Program-made: the position numbers and the translations under genes | NCBI GenBank assembly: GCA_947626575.1 | Contig: CANQSR010000005.1 | Span: 38,848-102,847 of the forward strand | Length of the DNA: 64,000 bases | Direction of reading: 5' to 3' | Source: an uncultured Clostridia bacterium | GTDB taxonomy: Bacteria > Bacillota > Clostridia > Christensenellales > Borkfalkiaceae | In this document: piece by piece, positions 45,524 through 55,671 of the stretch | Numbering within the stretch: position 1 is the first letter of the stretch | Layout: the number at the start of each line of letters is the position of its first letter | The notes under the pieces: model-generated | The model's database searches: none | Seen by the model: only the letters and a program-made list of their open reading frames with translations | What the model was told of the DNA's origin: nothing

Positions 45524-46501
45524 ATGAAAGATATCAGAAAGATCTTCCTGATCGTGCTTGCGGGGTGCCTCGCGGCGGTGGGACTGAACAAGATCGTCTC
45601 CGGGATAGTAGGCCTATCCCAAACGTTTGCCGCAGGCTATCGGCCGCGCCCCTTTGTCAACACCGATATCCGCGGCATCATAGACGGCGTCTACGGAATG
45701 CGCATCATCCTTTCGCTTGCCGTCTTTGATTTTCTCTGCTGTATGACGGAAAAGCGCTATACCATGTCCATGTTCGCGTGTTCGGTAGCCCTCCTTTTGC
45801 TCACCGTACTCACGGTCGCGCTCCGCCCTTATACACAGAATATCGTGTCCGGCCTATACGATACGCTGGACGATCCTGAGATGTATGCGGGCATGATCCC
45901 CATCGTCACGGGCGAGGCGCTCACGCTCGCGGCGTTCGCCGCGCTCGCCGCCTTCTACATCCTCTCCAAGGCGCGCATGAAAAAGGCCTGCGCGGCATAT
46001 TATCACGCCGATGCGCCCCAAAACGCCTTCCGCAGGGCGGTGTTCCTCTCGCTGTGCGCCGCCGTCCTTGCCGTCAGCATCATGCGCCTGCAAGAGAATA
46101 TCGCCGTGCTGACGGACGCCTTTCACGACCGGAGGCCGCCGATGAACATGTATGTAGTCGGTGCGGGCGAGGGCGTCTATCTTCTGCACTATGTTTTGGC
46201 GCTCACGGCCTTCGACTTTTTGTGCTGTTGGACGGAAAAGGCCTATACCATGTCCATGTTCGCGTGTTCGGTAGCGATTTTTACCTTGACTTCGCTCACG
46301 GTTTTTCTGACCCCCGCGGCAGAGGCCGTGACCTACCGTGTGTTCTGGGGCGGCGGGACCGCGACCGCAGAGCAGAAGTTTTGGGAAGAGATCTCCCTCT
46401 TGGCGGGGATGGGGATCCTCTTTGCGGCGTATGCGGGCCTTACCGCCGCCTACATCCTCTCCAAGGCGCGGCTGCGCATGGGGCGCGCACGGGAACAATA
46501 G
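45524..46501 (+). CDS. Internally duplicated membrane protein, unknown
   Basis: A 325-residue protein of eight or so hydrophobic helices built as two related halves. FDFLCCMTEKRYTMSMFACS in the first half matches FDFLCCWTEKAYTMSMFACS in the second, and FYILSKARMKK matches AYILSKARLRM. The family is unknown to me. ATG 45524 follows GAGGGG by six bases; a GTG six bases upstream is in frame. It is coupled to the membrane XRE regulator and may be its partner or target. Confidence 0.82.
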   Translation: MKDIRKIFLIVLAGCLAAVGLNKIVSGIVGLSQTFAAGYRPRPFVNTDIRGIIDGVYGMRIILSLAVFDFLCCMTEKRYTMSMFACSVALLLLTVLTVALRPYTQNIVSGLYDTLDDPEMYAGMIPIVTGEALTLAAFAALAAFYILSKARMKKACAAYYHADAPQNAFRRAVFLSLCAAVLAVSIMRLQENIAVLTDAFHDRRPPMNMYVVGAGEGVYLLHYVLALTAFDFLCCWTEKAYTMSMFACSVAIFTLTSLTVFLTPAAEAVTYRVFWGGGTATAEQKFWEEISLLAGMGILFAAYAGLTAAYILSKARLRMGRAREQ

Positions 46502-46655
46502 AAGGAACCATCGCGGGAACAATGGAAGCCCTCGCGCGCGCGTACGCGTAACAATAAATAATAATAATAATATTACGCGCGGCGGCAAATATGGCAGGAT
46601 TTTCGGAAAAAAGACAAATTTTGCGGAAAAAATTTCAAAAAACGGCGTCAAAACC
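46502..46655. other. Intergenic stretch with an AAT-repeat hairpin
   Basis: CGCGTAA (46545-46551) and TTACGCG (46573-46579) flank a 21-base loop made of AAT repeats, so the stem-loop has an AT-only tip. Downstream an AACGGCGT...ACGCCGTT inverted repeat (46641-46669) overlaps the S10 promoter. No gene is seen. Confidence 0.55.
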
Positions 46656-46684
46656 TTGACAACGCCGTTTTCTTTTGTTATGAT
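46656..46684 (+). promoter_or_regulatory. S10 operon promoter
   Basis: TTGACA (46656-46661), a 17-base spacer and TATGAT (46679-46684). It starts a leader of about 250 bases before rpsJ. Confidence 0.85.
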
Positions 46685-46689
46685 AAGGA

Positions 46690-46930
46690 AGCTGCGTCAT
46701 TGCGGCGCTTTATCGTGCTGTCATTACGGCGTGTTGGGTTGAGGCGGGAAGTTACTGAAATCCGGGGATGAAAGCCCCCCGGCAGATAATTTCCGCTGAC
46801 AATTGTGGGACTTCGATTCCCGCGACGGACCGGGGCTTTTGCGGAAAAACACTGCAAAGCAAGTGTTTTTTTGACGAAGAGGCCTCGACACGCACGGATG
46901 CGTTGACGCAAAATAAAAAGTTCGGTTAAG
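46690..46930 (+). promoter_or_regulatory. S10 leader with a terminator-like attenuator
   Basis: CCGGGG (46762-46767) and CCCCGG (46777-46782) make one hairpin. Its 3' strand AAAGCCCC (46771-46778) can instead pair with GGGGCTTT (46832-46839). Just downstream AAAAACACTGC and GCAAGTGTTTTT (46845-46868) form a stem followed by a T run, 70 bases before rpsJ. This looks like an intrinsic terminator under antiterminator control. Confidence 0.6.
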
Positions 46931-46941
46931 GAGAAACCACT

Positions 46942-47241
46942 ATGGCAAGCCAGAAAATCAGGATCAAGCTGTCTGCGTATGACCACGAACTCGTGGACCA
47001 GGCCGCAAGCCGCATCGTCGAGACGATGCAAAAGGGCGGGGCAAAGATTTCGGGACCTATCCCGCTTCCCACGGAGCGCGAGATCGTCACCATTTTGAGG
47101 AGTCCCCACAAGGATAAGGATTCCCGCGAGCAGTTCGAACTGCGCACCTATAAGCGCATCATCGACATCTATTCGCCCAACGCGAAGCTCTTGGATAGCA
47201 TCCATCTTCCCGCCGGCGTCGATATCAAAGTCAAATTGTAA
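46942..47241 (+). CDS. rpsJ: Ribosomal protein uS10
   Basis: A 99-residue S10 of the 30S head (NusE in antitermination). [29 protein letters not shown] and the loop [13 protein letters not shown] are diagnostic. First gene of the S10-spc operon, AAGGAG ten bases upstream, 257 bases after the -10 box. Confidence 0.98.
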   Translation: MASQKIRIKLSAYDHELVDQAASRIVETMQKGGAKISGPIPLPTEREIVTILRSPHKDKDSREQFELRTYKRIIDIYSPNAKLLDSIHLPAGVDIKVKL

Positions 47242-47295
47242 AGTAATACTGCGTACGCGGTATTCAGATAAAAAAGAAAGGAGTGAACTTTATCA

Positions 47296-47919
47296 ATGAG
47301 TAAAGCAATCATCGGACGCAAGATCGGGATGACCCAGATCTTCGCGGAGGACGGAAAGGTGATCCCCGTCACGGTCGTCGAGGCAGGCCCCTGCCCCGTC
47401 GTGCAGGTAAAGACGGTGGAGAGCGACGGGTATAGCGCCCTCAAACTCGGTTTCCTCGAAACCAAGGAAAAGAACCTTTCGAAGCCCGATCTTGGGCAGT
47501 TCAAAAAGGCGGGCGTCAAGCCCTGCAAAGTCCTGAAAGAAGTCAGGGACATGGAGGGTTTCTCCGTCGGGCAGGAAGTCAAGGCAGACGTCTTTGCCGC
47601 AGGCGAACGGGTAGACGTTTCCGGCATCAGCAAGGGACACGGCTTTGCGGGCGTCATCAAGAAATGGAACCAGCACCGCTTGAAGGAAACGCACGGCGTC
47701 GGCCCCGTCCACAGGGAACCCGGTTCCATGGGGTCCATCAGCGATCCCTCGCGCGTATTCAAGCACAAGCACCTTGCCGGGCATTACGGCGTCGAGAACG
47801 TCACCGTCCAGAACCTTGAAGTGGTCCGCGTGGACGTCAAGAGAAACGCGATCCTCGTGAAAGGCGCGATCCCCGGCCCCAAGGGCAGCATCGTAACGAT
47901 CAGAACGACCGTCAAGTAA
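47296..47919 (+). CDS. rplC: Ribosomal protein uL3
   Basis: A 207-residue L3 of the 50S subunit: [15 protein letters not shown] at the start, [12 protein letters not shown] and the W-loop with [16 protein letters not shown] precedes. Normal length for Bacillota. Confidence 0.98.
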   Translation: MSKAIIGRKIGMTQIFAEDGKVIPVTVVEAGPCPVVQVKTVESDGYSALKLGFLETKEKNLSKPDLGQFKKAGVKPCKVLKEVRDMEGFSVGQEVKADVFAAGERVDVSGISKGHGFAGVIKKWNQHRLKETHGVGPVHREPGSMGSISDPSRVFKHKHLAGHYGVENVTVQNLEVVRVDVKRNAILVKGAIPGPKGSIVTIRTTVK

Positions 47920-47936
47920 GGAAGGAGCGACAAACA

Positions 47937-48560
47937 ATGGCAAACGTGAAAGTATATAACATGAAAGGCGCGGAGGTCGGCACCATCGAAGTGAGCGACG
48001 ATCTGTTCGGCGCCGAATATAACGAGCCGCTCATTCATCAGGCGGTCGTCACCTACCTTGCAAACCAGAGGCAAGGCACGAAGTCTGCGCTCACCCGCAC
48101 GGAAGTGCGCGGCGGCGGCGCGAAGCCGTGGAGACAGAAGGGGACAGGCCGTGCGCGGCAGGGTTCCACGAGAGCGCCCCAATGGACGAAGGGCGGCGTC
48201 GTGTTCGCACCCAAGCCCCGCGACTTTACCAAGCACATGAACATCACCGCCCGCCGCGGCGCGCTCATCTCCGCCCTCTCCAAGAAACTTGCTGACGGCG
48301 AACTCATCGTGGTGGACGAACTCAAAGTCTCTGCGCCCAAGACCAAGGAGATGGAGGCGTTCAGAAAGGCGCTCCACCTCGATAAGCGCACCGTGGTCAT
48401 CATGGATGAACACGATAGCGACGTCATCATCGCGGCGCGCAACCTTCCCACCCTCAAAACCATCTCCGTGGAAGAGATCAATACCTATGAGGTAGTCTCC
48501 AACGCCGTCGTGGTCCTTACGCAGGGTTCCGTCAAGAAACTTGAGGAGGTGTATTGCTAA
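47937..48560 (+). CDS. rplD: Ribosomal protein uL4
   Basis: A 207-residue L4 with the exit-tunnel loop RGGGAKPWRQKGTGRARQGS. In some bacteria L4 also represses its own operon, relevant to the attenuator-like leader before rpsJ. The stop shares a base with the rplW start (TAATG). Confidence 0.98.
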   Translation: MANVKVYNMKGAEVGTIEVSDDLFGAEYNEPLIHQAVVTYLANQRQGTKSALTRTEVRGGGAKPWRQKGTGRARQGSTRAPQWTKGGVVFAPKPRDFTKHMNITARRGALISALSKKLADGELIVVDELKVSAPKTKEMEAFRKALHLDKRTVVIMDEHDSDVIIAARNLPTLKTISVEEINTYEVVSNAVVVLTQGSVKKLEEVYC

Positions 48561-48850
48561 TGGCACCCGAAGATATCATTTTGAAACCCGTACTCACCGA
48601 AAAGGCGACGGACGGGATCGCGGATAAGAGATACACGTTCACCGTACTCAGAACGGCGAACAAGACGCAGATCAAGATCGCCGTCGAGAAGATGTTCTCG
48701 GTGAAGGTCAAGAGCGTGAATACCGTCACCCGGCGCGGCAAGCTCAAAAGAATGGGCCGCAACGAGGGGTACACGCCCACGACCAAGAAGGCCATCGTCA
48801 CCCTCACGGATGACAGCAAGGCCATCGAGTTTTTCAGCGCGCTCATGTAA
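48560..48850 (+). CDS. rplW: Ribosomal protein uL23
   Basis: A 96-residue L23 at the tunnel exit, the docking site for trigger factor and SRP. ILKPVLTEKA and YTFTVLRTANKTQIKIAVEKMF mark it. The start is the ATG in TAATG at the rplD stop, with GAGGAGG upstream. Confidence 0.97.
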   Translation: MAPEDIILKPVLTEKATDGIADKRYTFTVLRTANKTQIKIAVEKMFSVKVKSVNTVTRRGKLKRMGRNEGYTPTTKKAIVTLTDDSKAIEFFSALM

Positions 48851-48865
48851 TCGGAGGATAGGAAA

Positions 48866-49693
48866 ATGGCAGTCAAGAGATATAAACCCACATCGGCGGC
48901 GCGCCGCCTCATGACGGTCCCGCAGTATGGCGAGATCGCGAAGGCGAAGCCCGAAAGAGCCCTCCTCGAAGATCAGAGAAAGTCGGGCGGCAGAAATAAT
49001 GCGGGCCGCATCACCGTGCGCCACATCGGCGGCGGCAACAAGAGAAAGTACCGCATCATCGATTACAAGCGCAATAAGGACGGCATCCCCGCAACGGTGA
49101 AGTCCATCCAATACGACCCCAACCGCAGCGCCAACATCGCCCTGCTCGTCTATGCGGACGGCGAGAAGAAGTATATCCTCGCTCCCGTGGGCCTCAACCC
49201 CGGCGATAAGGTGATGAGCGGCCCCGGCGCGGATATCAAAGTAGGCAATGCGCTCCCGCTTTCGGAGATCCCCGTCGGCACCATGGTTCACAACATCGAG
49301 ATGAAGCCCGGCAAGGGCGGCCAGGTCGCGAGAGCGGCGGGCATCTCGGCGCAGATCGTGGCGCGCGAAGGGCAGTATGCGACCATCCGCATGCCCTCCG
49401 GCGAAATGCGCCTCATCCCCGTCGGCTGCCGTGCGACCATCGGGCAGGTCGGCAACGTCGAGCATGAGATCATCCGCATCGGCAAGGCGGGCAAGACCCG
49501 CCACCTCGGCACCCGTCCCACGGTGCGCGGCTCGGTCATGAACCCCAACGACCACCCGCACGGCGGCGGCGAAGGCAAGAGCCCCGTCGGCCATGCAGGT
49601 CCCGAAACGCCTTGGGGCAAGCCCGCGCTCGGCTACAAGACGAGAAAGAAGAAGAACCCCACGAGCAAGTTCATCCTCAAGAGGATCAATTAA
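48866..49693 (+). CDS. rplB: Ribosomal protein uL2
   Basis: A 275-residue L2, needed for subunit association and peptidyl transferase activity. The catalytic-centre loop [14 protein letters not shown] (near 231-244) and [20 protein letters not shown] are present. Typical length. Confidence 0.98.
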   Translation: MAVKRYKPTSAARRLMTVPQYGEIAKAKPERALLEDQRKSGGRNNAGRITVRHIGGGNKRKYRIIDYKRNKDGIPATVKSIQYDPNRSANIALLVYADGEKKYILAPVGLNPGDKVMSGPGADIKVGNALPLSEIPVGTMVHNIEMKPGKGGQVARAAGISAQIVAREGQYATIRMPSGEMRLIPVGCRATIGQVGNVEHEIIRIGKAGKTRHLGTRPTVRGSVMNPNDHPHGGGEGKSPVGHAGPETPWGKPALGYKTRKKKNPTSKFILKRIN

Positions 49694-49708
49694 AGGAGGG
49701 AATGAGAG

Positions 49709-49987
49709 ATGTCGAGAAGTGTCAAGAAAGGGCCTTATGTGGAAGCAAAACTGCTTGCGCGCATCGAGGCGATGAACGAGACAAACGAGAAAAAGGTACT
49801 CAAAACGTGGTCGAGGGCTTCGACCGTATTCCCTCAGATGGTGGGTCACACGATCGCGGTGTACGACGGCAGAAAGCATGTTCCCGTCTACATCACCGAA
49901 GATATGGTGGGCTGCAAGCTGGGTGAGTTTGCTCCCACGAGGACGTTCCGCGGCCACACGGCCAAGTCCACGACGCCCGGTAAGTAA
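49709..49987 (+). CDS. rpsS: Ribosomal protein uS19
   Basis: A 92-residue S19 of the 30S head. [36 protein letters not shown] and [12 protein letters not shown] are diagnostic. GGAGG precedes. Confidence 0.98.
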   Translation: MSRSVKKGPYVEAKLLARIEAMNETNEKKVLKTWSRASTVFPQMVGHTIAVYDGRKHVPVYITEDMVGCKLGEFAPTRTFRGHTAKSTTPGK

Positions 49988-49998
49988 GGAGGAGAGAT

Positions 49999-50400
49999 AT
50001 GGCAGGTAATATGAAGAAAAAGACCGCGCGCATCGAGGAGAATAGGGATAAGCGTCCCTACGCGGTCGCCAAGTATATCAGGATTTCTCCCTACAAGGTA
50101 AGAACGGTGCTTGCGCTCATCCGCGGCAAGTCGGTGAGGGAGGCCGAGGCCATCCTTGCGCATCTGCCCAACGGCGGCGCCGCGCCCACCCGCAAGGTAC
50201 TCATGAGCGCCGTTGCCAACGCGGAACACAACCGCGGGCTGGACAGGGCGGACCTCTACGTTGCCGAGTGCTTCGCCGACGGCGGCACGAGCCTCAAACG
50301 CATGCAGCCCGTTTCCAAGGGCAGGGGACACGCCATCCTGAAAAGAACGAGCCACATCACCGTCATTCTTGACGTTAAGAAAGCGGAGGGAGAACTGTAA
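49999..50400 (+). CDS. rplV: Ribosomal protein uL22
   Basis: A 133-residue L22 lining the exit tunnel. [20 protein letters not shown] and [10 protein letters not shown] identify it. It carries about 20 extra basic/acidic residues at the N terminus ([19 protein letters not shown]) compared with the usual 110-residue form. Its stop shares a base with rpsC (TAATG). Confidence 0.97.
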   Translation: MAGNMKKKTARIEENRDKRPYAVAKYIRISPYKVRTVLALIRGKSVREAEAILAHLPNGGAAPTRKVLMSAVANAEHNRGLDRADLYVAECFADGGTSLKRMQPVSKGRGHAILKRTSHITVILDVKKAEGEL

Positions 50401-51056
50401 TGGGACAGAAAGTGAATCCTCATGGATTGAGAGTCGGCATCAACAAGGGCTGGGATACGCAGTGGTACGCGGATAAGAAGGAATTCAGCGTGTACCTCAA
50501 AGAGGACCACACCATCCGCACTTTCATCAAAAAGAAGTACTATGCGGCGGCCATTTCCCGCATCTGCATCGAGCGTGCGGCGGGCAAGATCGTCGTGACC
50601 ATCCACACCGGCCGCCCCGGCGTTCTGATCGGCAAGGCGGGCGCGGAGATCGAGGTCATCAAGAAGGACCTTGCAAAGCTCACGAAGGGCAAGCAGGTCA
50701 TCATCAACGTGACCGAAGTCAGAAAGCCCGATGCGGACGCCCAGCTCGTTGCCGAGAACGTTGCGGCGCAGCTCGAAAAGCGCACCTCGTTCAGAAGGGC
50801 GATGAAGCAGGCCATCGGCAAGACGATGCGCGCCGGCGTAAAGGGCGTGAAGATGCAGGTTTCGGGCCGTCTCGACGGCCGCGAGATCGCGGGTACCGAG
50901 CATTACAGCGAAGGGTCCATTCCCCTGCAAACGTTGCGCGCGGATATCGAATACGGCTTCGCGGAAGCCCACACGACGTTCGGCATGATCGGCGTCAAGT
51001 GCTGGGTCTACAAGGGCGACGTCCTCAAAGCCGCGAAGAAGGAAGGAGGCAAATAA
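50400..51056 (+). CDS. rpsC: Ribosomal protein uS3
   Basis: A 218-residue S3 with an N-terminal KH domain ([16 protein letters not shown]) and C-terminal [13 protein letters not shown]. It shapes the mRNA entry site. The start lies in the TAATG overlap with rplV. Confidence 0.98.
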   Translation: MGQKVNPHGLRVGINKGWDTQWYADKKEFSVYLKEDHTIRTFIKKKYYAAAISRICIERAAGKIVVTIHTGRPGVLIGKAGAEIEVIKKDLAKLTKGKQVIINVTEVRKPDADAQLVAENVAAQLEKRTSFRRAMKQAIGKTMRAGVKGVKMQVSGRLDGREIAGTEHYSEGSIPLQTLRADIEYGFAEAHTTFGMIGVKCWVYKGDVLKAAKKEGGK

Positions 51057-51057
51057 T

Positions 51058-51510
51058 ATGTTGATCCCCAAGAGAGTCAAGAGAAGAAAGCAGCACCGCG
51101 GAAGCCTGAAAGGCGCTGCCCATAAGGGAAATATCGTCGCATACGGCGATTACGGCCTCGTCGCGGAGGAAGCGGGCTGGATCAAGGCCAACCAGATCGA
51201 AGCCGCCCGTATCGCGATGACCCGTTTCATTAAGCGCGGCGGTCAGGTCTGGATCGACATCTTCCCCCACAAGCCGATCACGCGGCACCCGGCGGAAGCC
51301 CGTATGGGTTCGGGCAAGGGCGCGGTCGAATTTTGGGTCGCGGTGGTGAAACCCGGCAGAGTGATGTTTGAAATGGCGGGCGTGAGCGAGGACGTGGCGC
51401 GCGAGGCAATGCGTCTTGCTTCGCACAAGCTCCCCATCAAATGCAAGTTCGTCAAGAAGGAGACGGCGGAACCCGCCGCCGAAAATCAAACGACAGGCGG
51501 TGAGGCATGA
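51058..51510 (+). CDS. rplP: Ribosomal protein uL16
   Basis: A 150-residue L16 near the A site. [14 protein letters not shown] and [19 protein letters not shown] are the family signatures. An Ala/Glu-rich tail of about six residues follows the usual end. Overlaps rpmC by four bases. Confidence 0.98.
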   Translation: MLIPKRVKRRKQHRGSLKGAAHKGNIVAYGDYGLVAEEAGWIKANQIEAARIAMTRFIKRGGQVWIDIFPHKPITRHPAEARMGSGKGAVEFWVAVVKPGRVMFEMAGVSEDVAREAMRLASHKLPIKCKFVKKETAEPAAENQTTGGEA

Positions 51511-51701
51511 TGAAAGGGAATGAGTTAAAAGGGCTGACGGACGTCGAGCTCGAAAAGAAACTGCAAGACCTCAAAAGCGAGCTTTTCAATCTTCGTTTCC
51601 GCCATGCGAGCGGCCAGCTTGAAAACCCCGTTTCCATCAGAACGTGCAAGCGGGATATTGCGAGAGTGAATACCGAGCTGCGTGCGCGCAAGGCGAAGTA
51701 A
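51507..51701 (+). CDS. rpmC: Ribosomal protein uL29
   Basis: A 64-residue two-helix L29 at the tunnel exit: [26 protein letters not shown] and [11 protein letters not shown]. It starts within the rplP stop (ATGATG). Confidence 0.97.
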   Translation: MMKGNELKGLTDVELEKKLQDLKSELFNLRFRHASGQLENPVSIRTCKRDIARVNTELRARKAK

Positions 51702-51714
51702 GGAGGCAGGTAAC

Positions 51715-51969
51715 GTGGAAAGAAATCTGAGAAAAGAAAGGGTCGGGGTCGTCGTCTCCGACAAGATGGATAAAACGGTCGTCGTTGCGGTGACGGATAA
51801 GGCAAAGCATCCCGTCTACAAAAAGACGATCACCCGCACGCGGAAATTCAAGGCGCACGACGAACTCAACGAGTGCGGCGTGGGCGATAAGGTCCGCATC
51901 GTGGAGACGAGAAAGCTCTCCAAGGACAAGAATTGGCGCGTCGCCGAGATCGTCGAGAAGGCGAAGTAA
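51715..51969 (+). CDS. rpsQ: Ribosomal protein uS17
   Basis: An 84-residue S17 that binds 16S helix 11. [18 protein letters not shown] and [14 protein letters not shown] are diagnostic. The start is a GTG at 51715 after GGAGG at nine bases; an upstream frame extends into rpmC but lacks a start that makes sense. Confidence 0.96.
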   Translation: MERNLRKERVGVVVSDKMDKTVVVAVTDKAKHPVYKKTITRTRKFKAHDELNECGVGDKVRIVETRKLSKDKNWRVAEIVEKAK

Positions 51970-51987
51970 GGGGAGGCATAGAGAATT

Positions 51988-52356
51988 ATGATTCAACCTC
52001 AAACGAGACTTAAGGTAGCCGATAACTCCGGCGCCAAAGAGATCATGTGCATCCGCGTTTTGGGCGGAAGTTTCAGAAGGACGGGCAACATCGGCGACGT
52101 CATCGTCGCTTCCGTCAAGACGGCCAACCCCGGCGGCGCAGTGAAGAAGGGCGACGTCGTGAAGGCGGTCATCGTGAGAAGCGCCAAGGGCATCCGCCGT
52201 CCGGACGGGACCTATATCCGCTTTGACGACAACGCGGCGGTCATCATCGACGCGCAGAAACAGCCCAGAGGCACCCGTATCTTTGGGCCCATCGCGAGAG
52301 AACTCAGGGAGAAGGACTACATGCGTATCATCTCCCTCGCTCCGGAGGTGCTGTAA
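51988..52356 (+). CDS. rplN: Ribosomal protein uL14
   Basis: A 122-residue L14 forming bridge B8. [27 protein letters not shown] and FGPIARELR are typical. Standard length. Confidence 0.98.
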   Translation: MIQPQTRLKVADNSGAKEIMCIRVLGGSFRRTGNIGDVIVASVKTANPGGAVKKGDVVKAVIVRSAKGIRRPDGTYIRFDDNAAVIIDAQKQPRGTRIFGPIARELREKDYMRIISLAPEVL

Positions 52357-52359
52357 GCT

Positions 52360-52788
52360 ATGAATATCAAAGTCAATGATAACGTACTCGTCTTAACGGG
52401 CAAATATAAGGGCAAGCAGGGCAAGGTCCTCAAAACCGACCCGAAGGCCAACACGGTGATCGTGGAGGGCATCAACCTCGTCCACAAGCACGAGAAGGCC
52501 AAGAAGGCCGACCAGACCTCCCGCATCGTCACCGAAGAGGCGCCCATCGACGTCTCCAACGTCGAGATCGTCTGCCCCGGCTGCGGTAAGCCCACGCGCG
52601 TCTATCACACGGTCGTGGACGGCAAGAAGATCCGCATCCACGGCGGCGTGAAGGGATGCGGCGCGAGCCTCGATAAGGCGTACACGAAGAAAGTGAAGGG
52701 CAACAAGCCCGCCGAACCCGCGCAGGAAGAGGCGCCCAAGAAGCGCACGAGAAAGCGTACGCAGAAGACCGAAGAGGTCCAGGAATAA
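52360..52788 (+). CDS. rplX: Ribosomal protein uL24, long form
   Basis: A 142-residue L24, an assembly initiator of the 50S. The KOW motif is VLVLTGKYKGKQGKVL. The usual zinc-knuckle region has CPGCGKPT, but the second half is VKGCGAS, with one Cys in place of the usual pair. A Lys/Glu-rich tail of about 35 residues (KKRTRKRTQKTEE) extends past the normal end near 105. Confidence 0.97.
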   Translation: MNIKVNDNVLVLTGKYKGKQGKVLKTDPKANTVIVEGINLVHKHEKAKKADQTSRIVTEEAPIDVSNVEIVCPGCGKPTRVYHTVVDGKKIRIHGGVKGCGASLDKAYTKKVKGNKPAEPAQEEAPKKRTRKRTQKTEEVQE

Positions 52789-52800
52789 GGAGGGAAGACC

Positions 52801-53400
52801 ATGGCAGACAAGAAAACGGCTAAGAAAGCGGCTCCCGTCCAACCCGCAACCCCTTCCGAGCCGAGCAGAGTGAGGGTGCAATACGAGAAGGAAGTCGTTC
52901 CTTACCTCATGAAGAAGTTCGGCTATTCGTCGGTGATGCAGTGTCCGAAGATGGAAAAGATCGTCATCAACACGGGTCTCGGCGATATCAAGGATAACCA
53001 GAAGTCCATGCAGACGGTGGAAAAAGAGCTGATGCTCATCACCGGGCAAAAACCCATCTACCGCAAGGCCACCAAGTCGGTCGCAAACTTCAAGCTCCGC
53101 GAGGGCATGAACATCGGCCTCAAAGTGACGCTCCGCGGCAGAAGGATGTATGACTTCTATGATAAGCTCGTCTCCATCGCGCTTCCGCGCGTCCGCGATT
53201 TCCGCGGCGTATCGGATAAGTCGTTCGACGGCAGAGGCAACTATGCGCTCGGACTCAAAGAGCAGCTCATCTTCCCTGAGATCACTTACGACCAGGTAGA
53301 GAAGATCCGCGGCATGGACGTGGTCATCGTGACCACGGCGAGGACGGACGAAGAGGCCTTAGAACTTTTAAGGGCGCTCGGAATGCCCTTCAAGAAGTAA
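52801..53400 (+). CDS. rplE: Ribosomal protein uL5
   Basis: A 199-residue L5 that binds 5S rRNA and the P-site t[36 protein letters not shown] and [17 protein letters not shown] are diagnostic. About 20 extra N-terminal residues ([15 protein letters not shown]) are added to the usual 179. Confidence 0.98.
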   Translation: MADKKTAKKAAPVQPATPSEPSRVRVQYEKEVVPYLMKKFGYSSVMQCPKMEKIVINTGLGDIKDNQKSMQTVEKELMLITGQKPIYRKATKSVANFKLREGMNIGLKVTLRGRRMYDFYDKLVSIALPRVRDFRGVSDKSFDGRGNYALGLKEQLIFPEITYDQVEKIRGMDVVIVTTARTDEEALELLRALGMPFKK

Positions 53401-53412
53401 GGAGAGACGGGT

Positions 53413-53598
53413 ATGGCTAAGAAATCAATGATCAACAAACAGCAAAGAAAGCCGAAGTTCTCGACGCGCGCCTACACGCGCTGCTCGATCTGCGGCAGGC
53501 CTCACGCGGTGCTCAGAAAGTACGGCATCTGCCGTATCTGTTTCAGAGAGCTTGCCTACAAGGGACAGATCCCCGGCGTGAAGAAATCGAGCTGGTAA
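53413..53598 (+). CDS. rpsN: Ribosomal protein uS14, zinc-binding type
   Basis: A 61-residue S14 of the short Zn type, with Cys24, Cys27, Cys40 and Cys43 holding the metal (CSIC and CRIC). The Zn form is usual in Bacillota. [17 protein letters not shown] marks the N terminus. Confidence 0.97.
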   Translation: MAKKSMINKQQRKPKFSTRAYTRCSICGRPHAVLRKYGICRICFRELAYKGQIPGVKKSSW

Positions 53599-53609
53599 GG
53601 AGGCAAGAA

Positions 53610-53999
53610 ATGACAGATCCGATCGCAGATATGCTCACAAGAATCAGAAACGCGCTCATGGTCAAGAAAGACGCCGTTGAGATCCCCGCTTCCAACATGA
53701 AGAAGGCGATCGCGAACATTCTCCTCGAAGAGGGGTATGTTTCGGGCGTTGAGATCAAGGAAGGCGAACACGGCGAAATTATCAACGTCACGCTCAAATA
53801 TGTCAACGGCAAGCCGGTCATCGGCGGCCTCGAACGGGTCTCCAAGCCCGGTCTCAGGACGTATAGCGGCGCGAAGAACATGCCCAAGGTACTCGGCGGC
53901 TTCGGCATTGCCGTCATCTCCACGAGCAAGGGCATCATGACGGATAAGAAGGCCAAGGCGCTCGGCGTCGGCGGCGAAGTGCTTTGCTACGTCTATTAA
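53610..53999 (+). CDS. rpsH: Ribosomal protein uS8
   Basis: A 129-residue S8 ([45 protein letters not shown]), central for 30S platform assembly. In many bacteria it is also the spc operon repressor. Confidence 0.98.
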   Translation: MTDPIADMLTRIRNALMVKKDAVEIPASNMKKAIANILLEEGYVSGVEIKEGEHGEIINVTLKYVNGKPVIGGLERVSKPGLRTYSGAKNMPKVLGGFGIAVISTSKGIMTDKKAKALGVGGEVLCYVY

Positions 54000-54011
54000 G
54001 GAGGGGGACTT

Positions 54012-54560
54012 ATGTCAAGAATCGGTAAAAAAGTGATCGCGGTCCCCGCAGGCGTCGCAGTCGAATTCAAGGATGGCGTCGTCACCGTCAAGGGGCCCAA
54101 GGGTACGCTTACGCGCGAGATCAAGGGCAATATCGACGTCAAGAACGAGGGCGCGGAAGTACACGTCGTCGCGCTCGACGAACTCAAAGATACCAACGCC
54201 CGCCACGGCCTGTACCGCGCGCTCATCGCGGACATGGTGAAGGGCGTCTCCGAGGGTTTCTCCAAGGCGCTTGAAATCAAGGGCGTCGGCTGGAAGGCGC
54301 AGATGCAGGGCACGAAGCTCGTCATGAACATCGGCTTCTCGCATCCCGTCGAATTCATGCAGCCGGAGGGGATCAAGCTCGAATGCACGAGTCCCACGGA
54401 TATCGTCGTTTCGGGCATTGACAAGGTCCTTGTAGGACAGGTCGCGGCCGACCTTCGGGCTTTCCGCGTTCCCGAACCCTACCATGGCTACGGCATCCGC
54501 TATAAGGGCGAGCATGTCGAACACAAGGAAGGCAAGACTTCGGGCAAGGGCAAGAAGTAA
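54012..54560 (+). CDS. rplF: Ribosomal protein uL6
   Basis: A 182-residue L6 near the factor-binding site. [15 protein letters not shown] and [13 protein letters not shown] are diagnostic. RbgA, coded at 26.2 kb, acts on the L6 region of the 50S. Confidence 0.98.
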   Translation: MSRIGKKVIAVPAGVAVEFKDGVVTVKGPKGTLTREIKGNIDVKNEGAEVHVVALDELKDTNARHGLYRALIADMVKGVSEGFSKALEIKGVGWKAQMQGTKLVMNIGFSHPVEFMQPEGIKLECTSPTDIVVSGIDKVLVGQVAADLRAFRVPEPYHGYGIRYKGEHVEHKEGKTSGKGKK

Positions 54561-54574
54561 GGAGGCGAAGAGGT

Positions 54575-54943
54575 ATGATAACAAGAATTGATAAGAACGC
54601 GGTGAGACAGCGCCGCCATGAGCGCGTCAGGAAGAACCTCTCCGGCACGCCCGAATGCCCCCGTCTCTCCGTTTACAGGAGTTCCAAGAATATCTATGTC
54701 CAATTCATCGACGATGTGAGCGGCGTTACGCTTGCATCCTGCTCCACCCTCGAAAAGAGCGTGAAGGATGAGATCGCGGGCAAAACCAAGGTGGAAGCAT
54801 CCAAGATCGTAGGCAAACTTGCAGGCGAACGCGCCAAGGAAAAGGGGATCGGAACGGTCGTATTCGACCGCGGCGGTTACCGCTATACGGGGCGCGTGCA
54901 GGCGATCGCAGACGGCGCACGCGAAGCCGGGCTGGAATTCTGA
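54575..54943 (+). CDS. rplR: Ribosomal protein uL18
   Basis: A 122-residue L18 that carries 5S rRNA into the 50[34 protein letters not shown] and [13 protein letters not shown]. Confidence 0.98.
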   Translation: MITRIDKNAVRQRRHERVRKNLSGTPECPRLSVYRSSKNIYVQFIDDVSGVTLASCSTLEKSVKDEIAGKTKVEASKIVGKLAGERAKEKGIGTVVFDRGGYRYTGRVQAIADGAREAGLEF

Positions 54944-54956
54944 GAGGAGTGGAGTT

Positions 54957-55475
54957 ATGGCAAGAGAATCAAGACCCCAGAGAAGACAGGAAGAAAACGA
55001 CGGGCTTATCAAGAAGCTCATCGAGATCAATCGCGTAAGCAAGACGGTCAAGGGCGGCAAGAACATGCGCTTTGCGGCGCTTGTGGTCGTCGGTGACGGT
55101 GCGGGCCACGTCGGCTATGGCACGGGCAAGTCCAAGGAAGTACCCGAAGCCATCGAGAAGGCGACGCAGGCCGCGAAGAAGAACATGATCAAGGTGGCCG
55201 TCGTGGATACCACGATCCCCCACGAAGTACTCGGCAAGTTCGGCAAGGGCGCCGTTTTGATGCTCCCCGCCGCCGAAGGTACGGGCGTTATCGCGGGCGG
55301 CCCCGTGCGTGCGGTGATGGAAGCCGCAGGCATCAAGAACATCAGAACCAAGTCGCACGGTACGCAAAACCCCGGCAACTGCATCAAGGCAACCGTGGCG
55401 GGGCTTGCGGAACTCAAAACGGCCGAAGAGGTCGCGGCCCTTCGCGGCAAGACCGTCGAAGAGATCGTAGGCTGA
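54957..55475 (+). CDS. rpsE: Ribosomal protein uS5
   Basis: A 172-residue S5, a decoding-fidelity protein. [16 protein letters not shown] and [17 protein letters not shown] match. The ATG at 54957 follows AGAGGAG; the frame is open upstream but overlaps rplR. Confidence 0.98.
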   Translation: MARESRPQRRQEENDGLIKKLIEINRVSKTVKGGKNMRFAALVVVGDGAGHVGYGTGKSKEVPEAIEKATQAAKKNMIKVAVVDTTIPHEVLGKFGKGAVLMLPAAEGTGVIAGGPVRAVMEAAGIKNIRTKSHGTQNPGNCIKATVAGLAELKTAEEVAALRGKTVEEIVG

Positions 55476-55488
55476 GGAGGGGATAGAA

Positions 55489-55662
55489 ATGATCAAGGTT
55501 ACGCTTATCAAGAGTCCCATCGGTTCGGTCAAGGCCGTCAAGGCGACGGTCGCCGCGCTCGGTCTCACGAAGATCGGCACCTTCAAAACCTTTGAGGATA
55601 GCCCCACGCTTCGCGGCCAGATCGCGAGAGTCGCTCACCTTGTGAAGGTCGAGGAGGAATAA
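55489..55662 (+). CDS. rpmD: Ribosomal protein uL30
   Basis: A 57-residue L30 (MIKVTLIKSPIG... ALGLTKIGTFKTFEDSPTLRGQI...VKVEEE), the normal short bacterial form. GAGGAGG precedes the ATG at 55489. It is often missed because it is so short. Confidence 0.96.
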   Translation: MIKVTLIKSPIGSVKAVKATVAALGLTKIGTFKTFEDSPTLRGQIARVAHLVKVEEE

Positions 55663-55671
55663 GGAGACACC

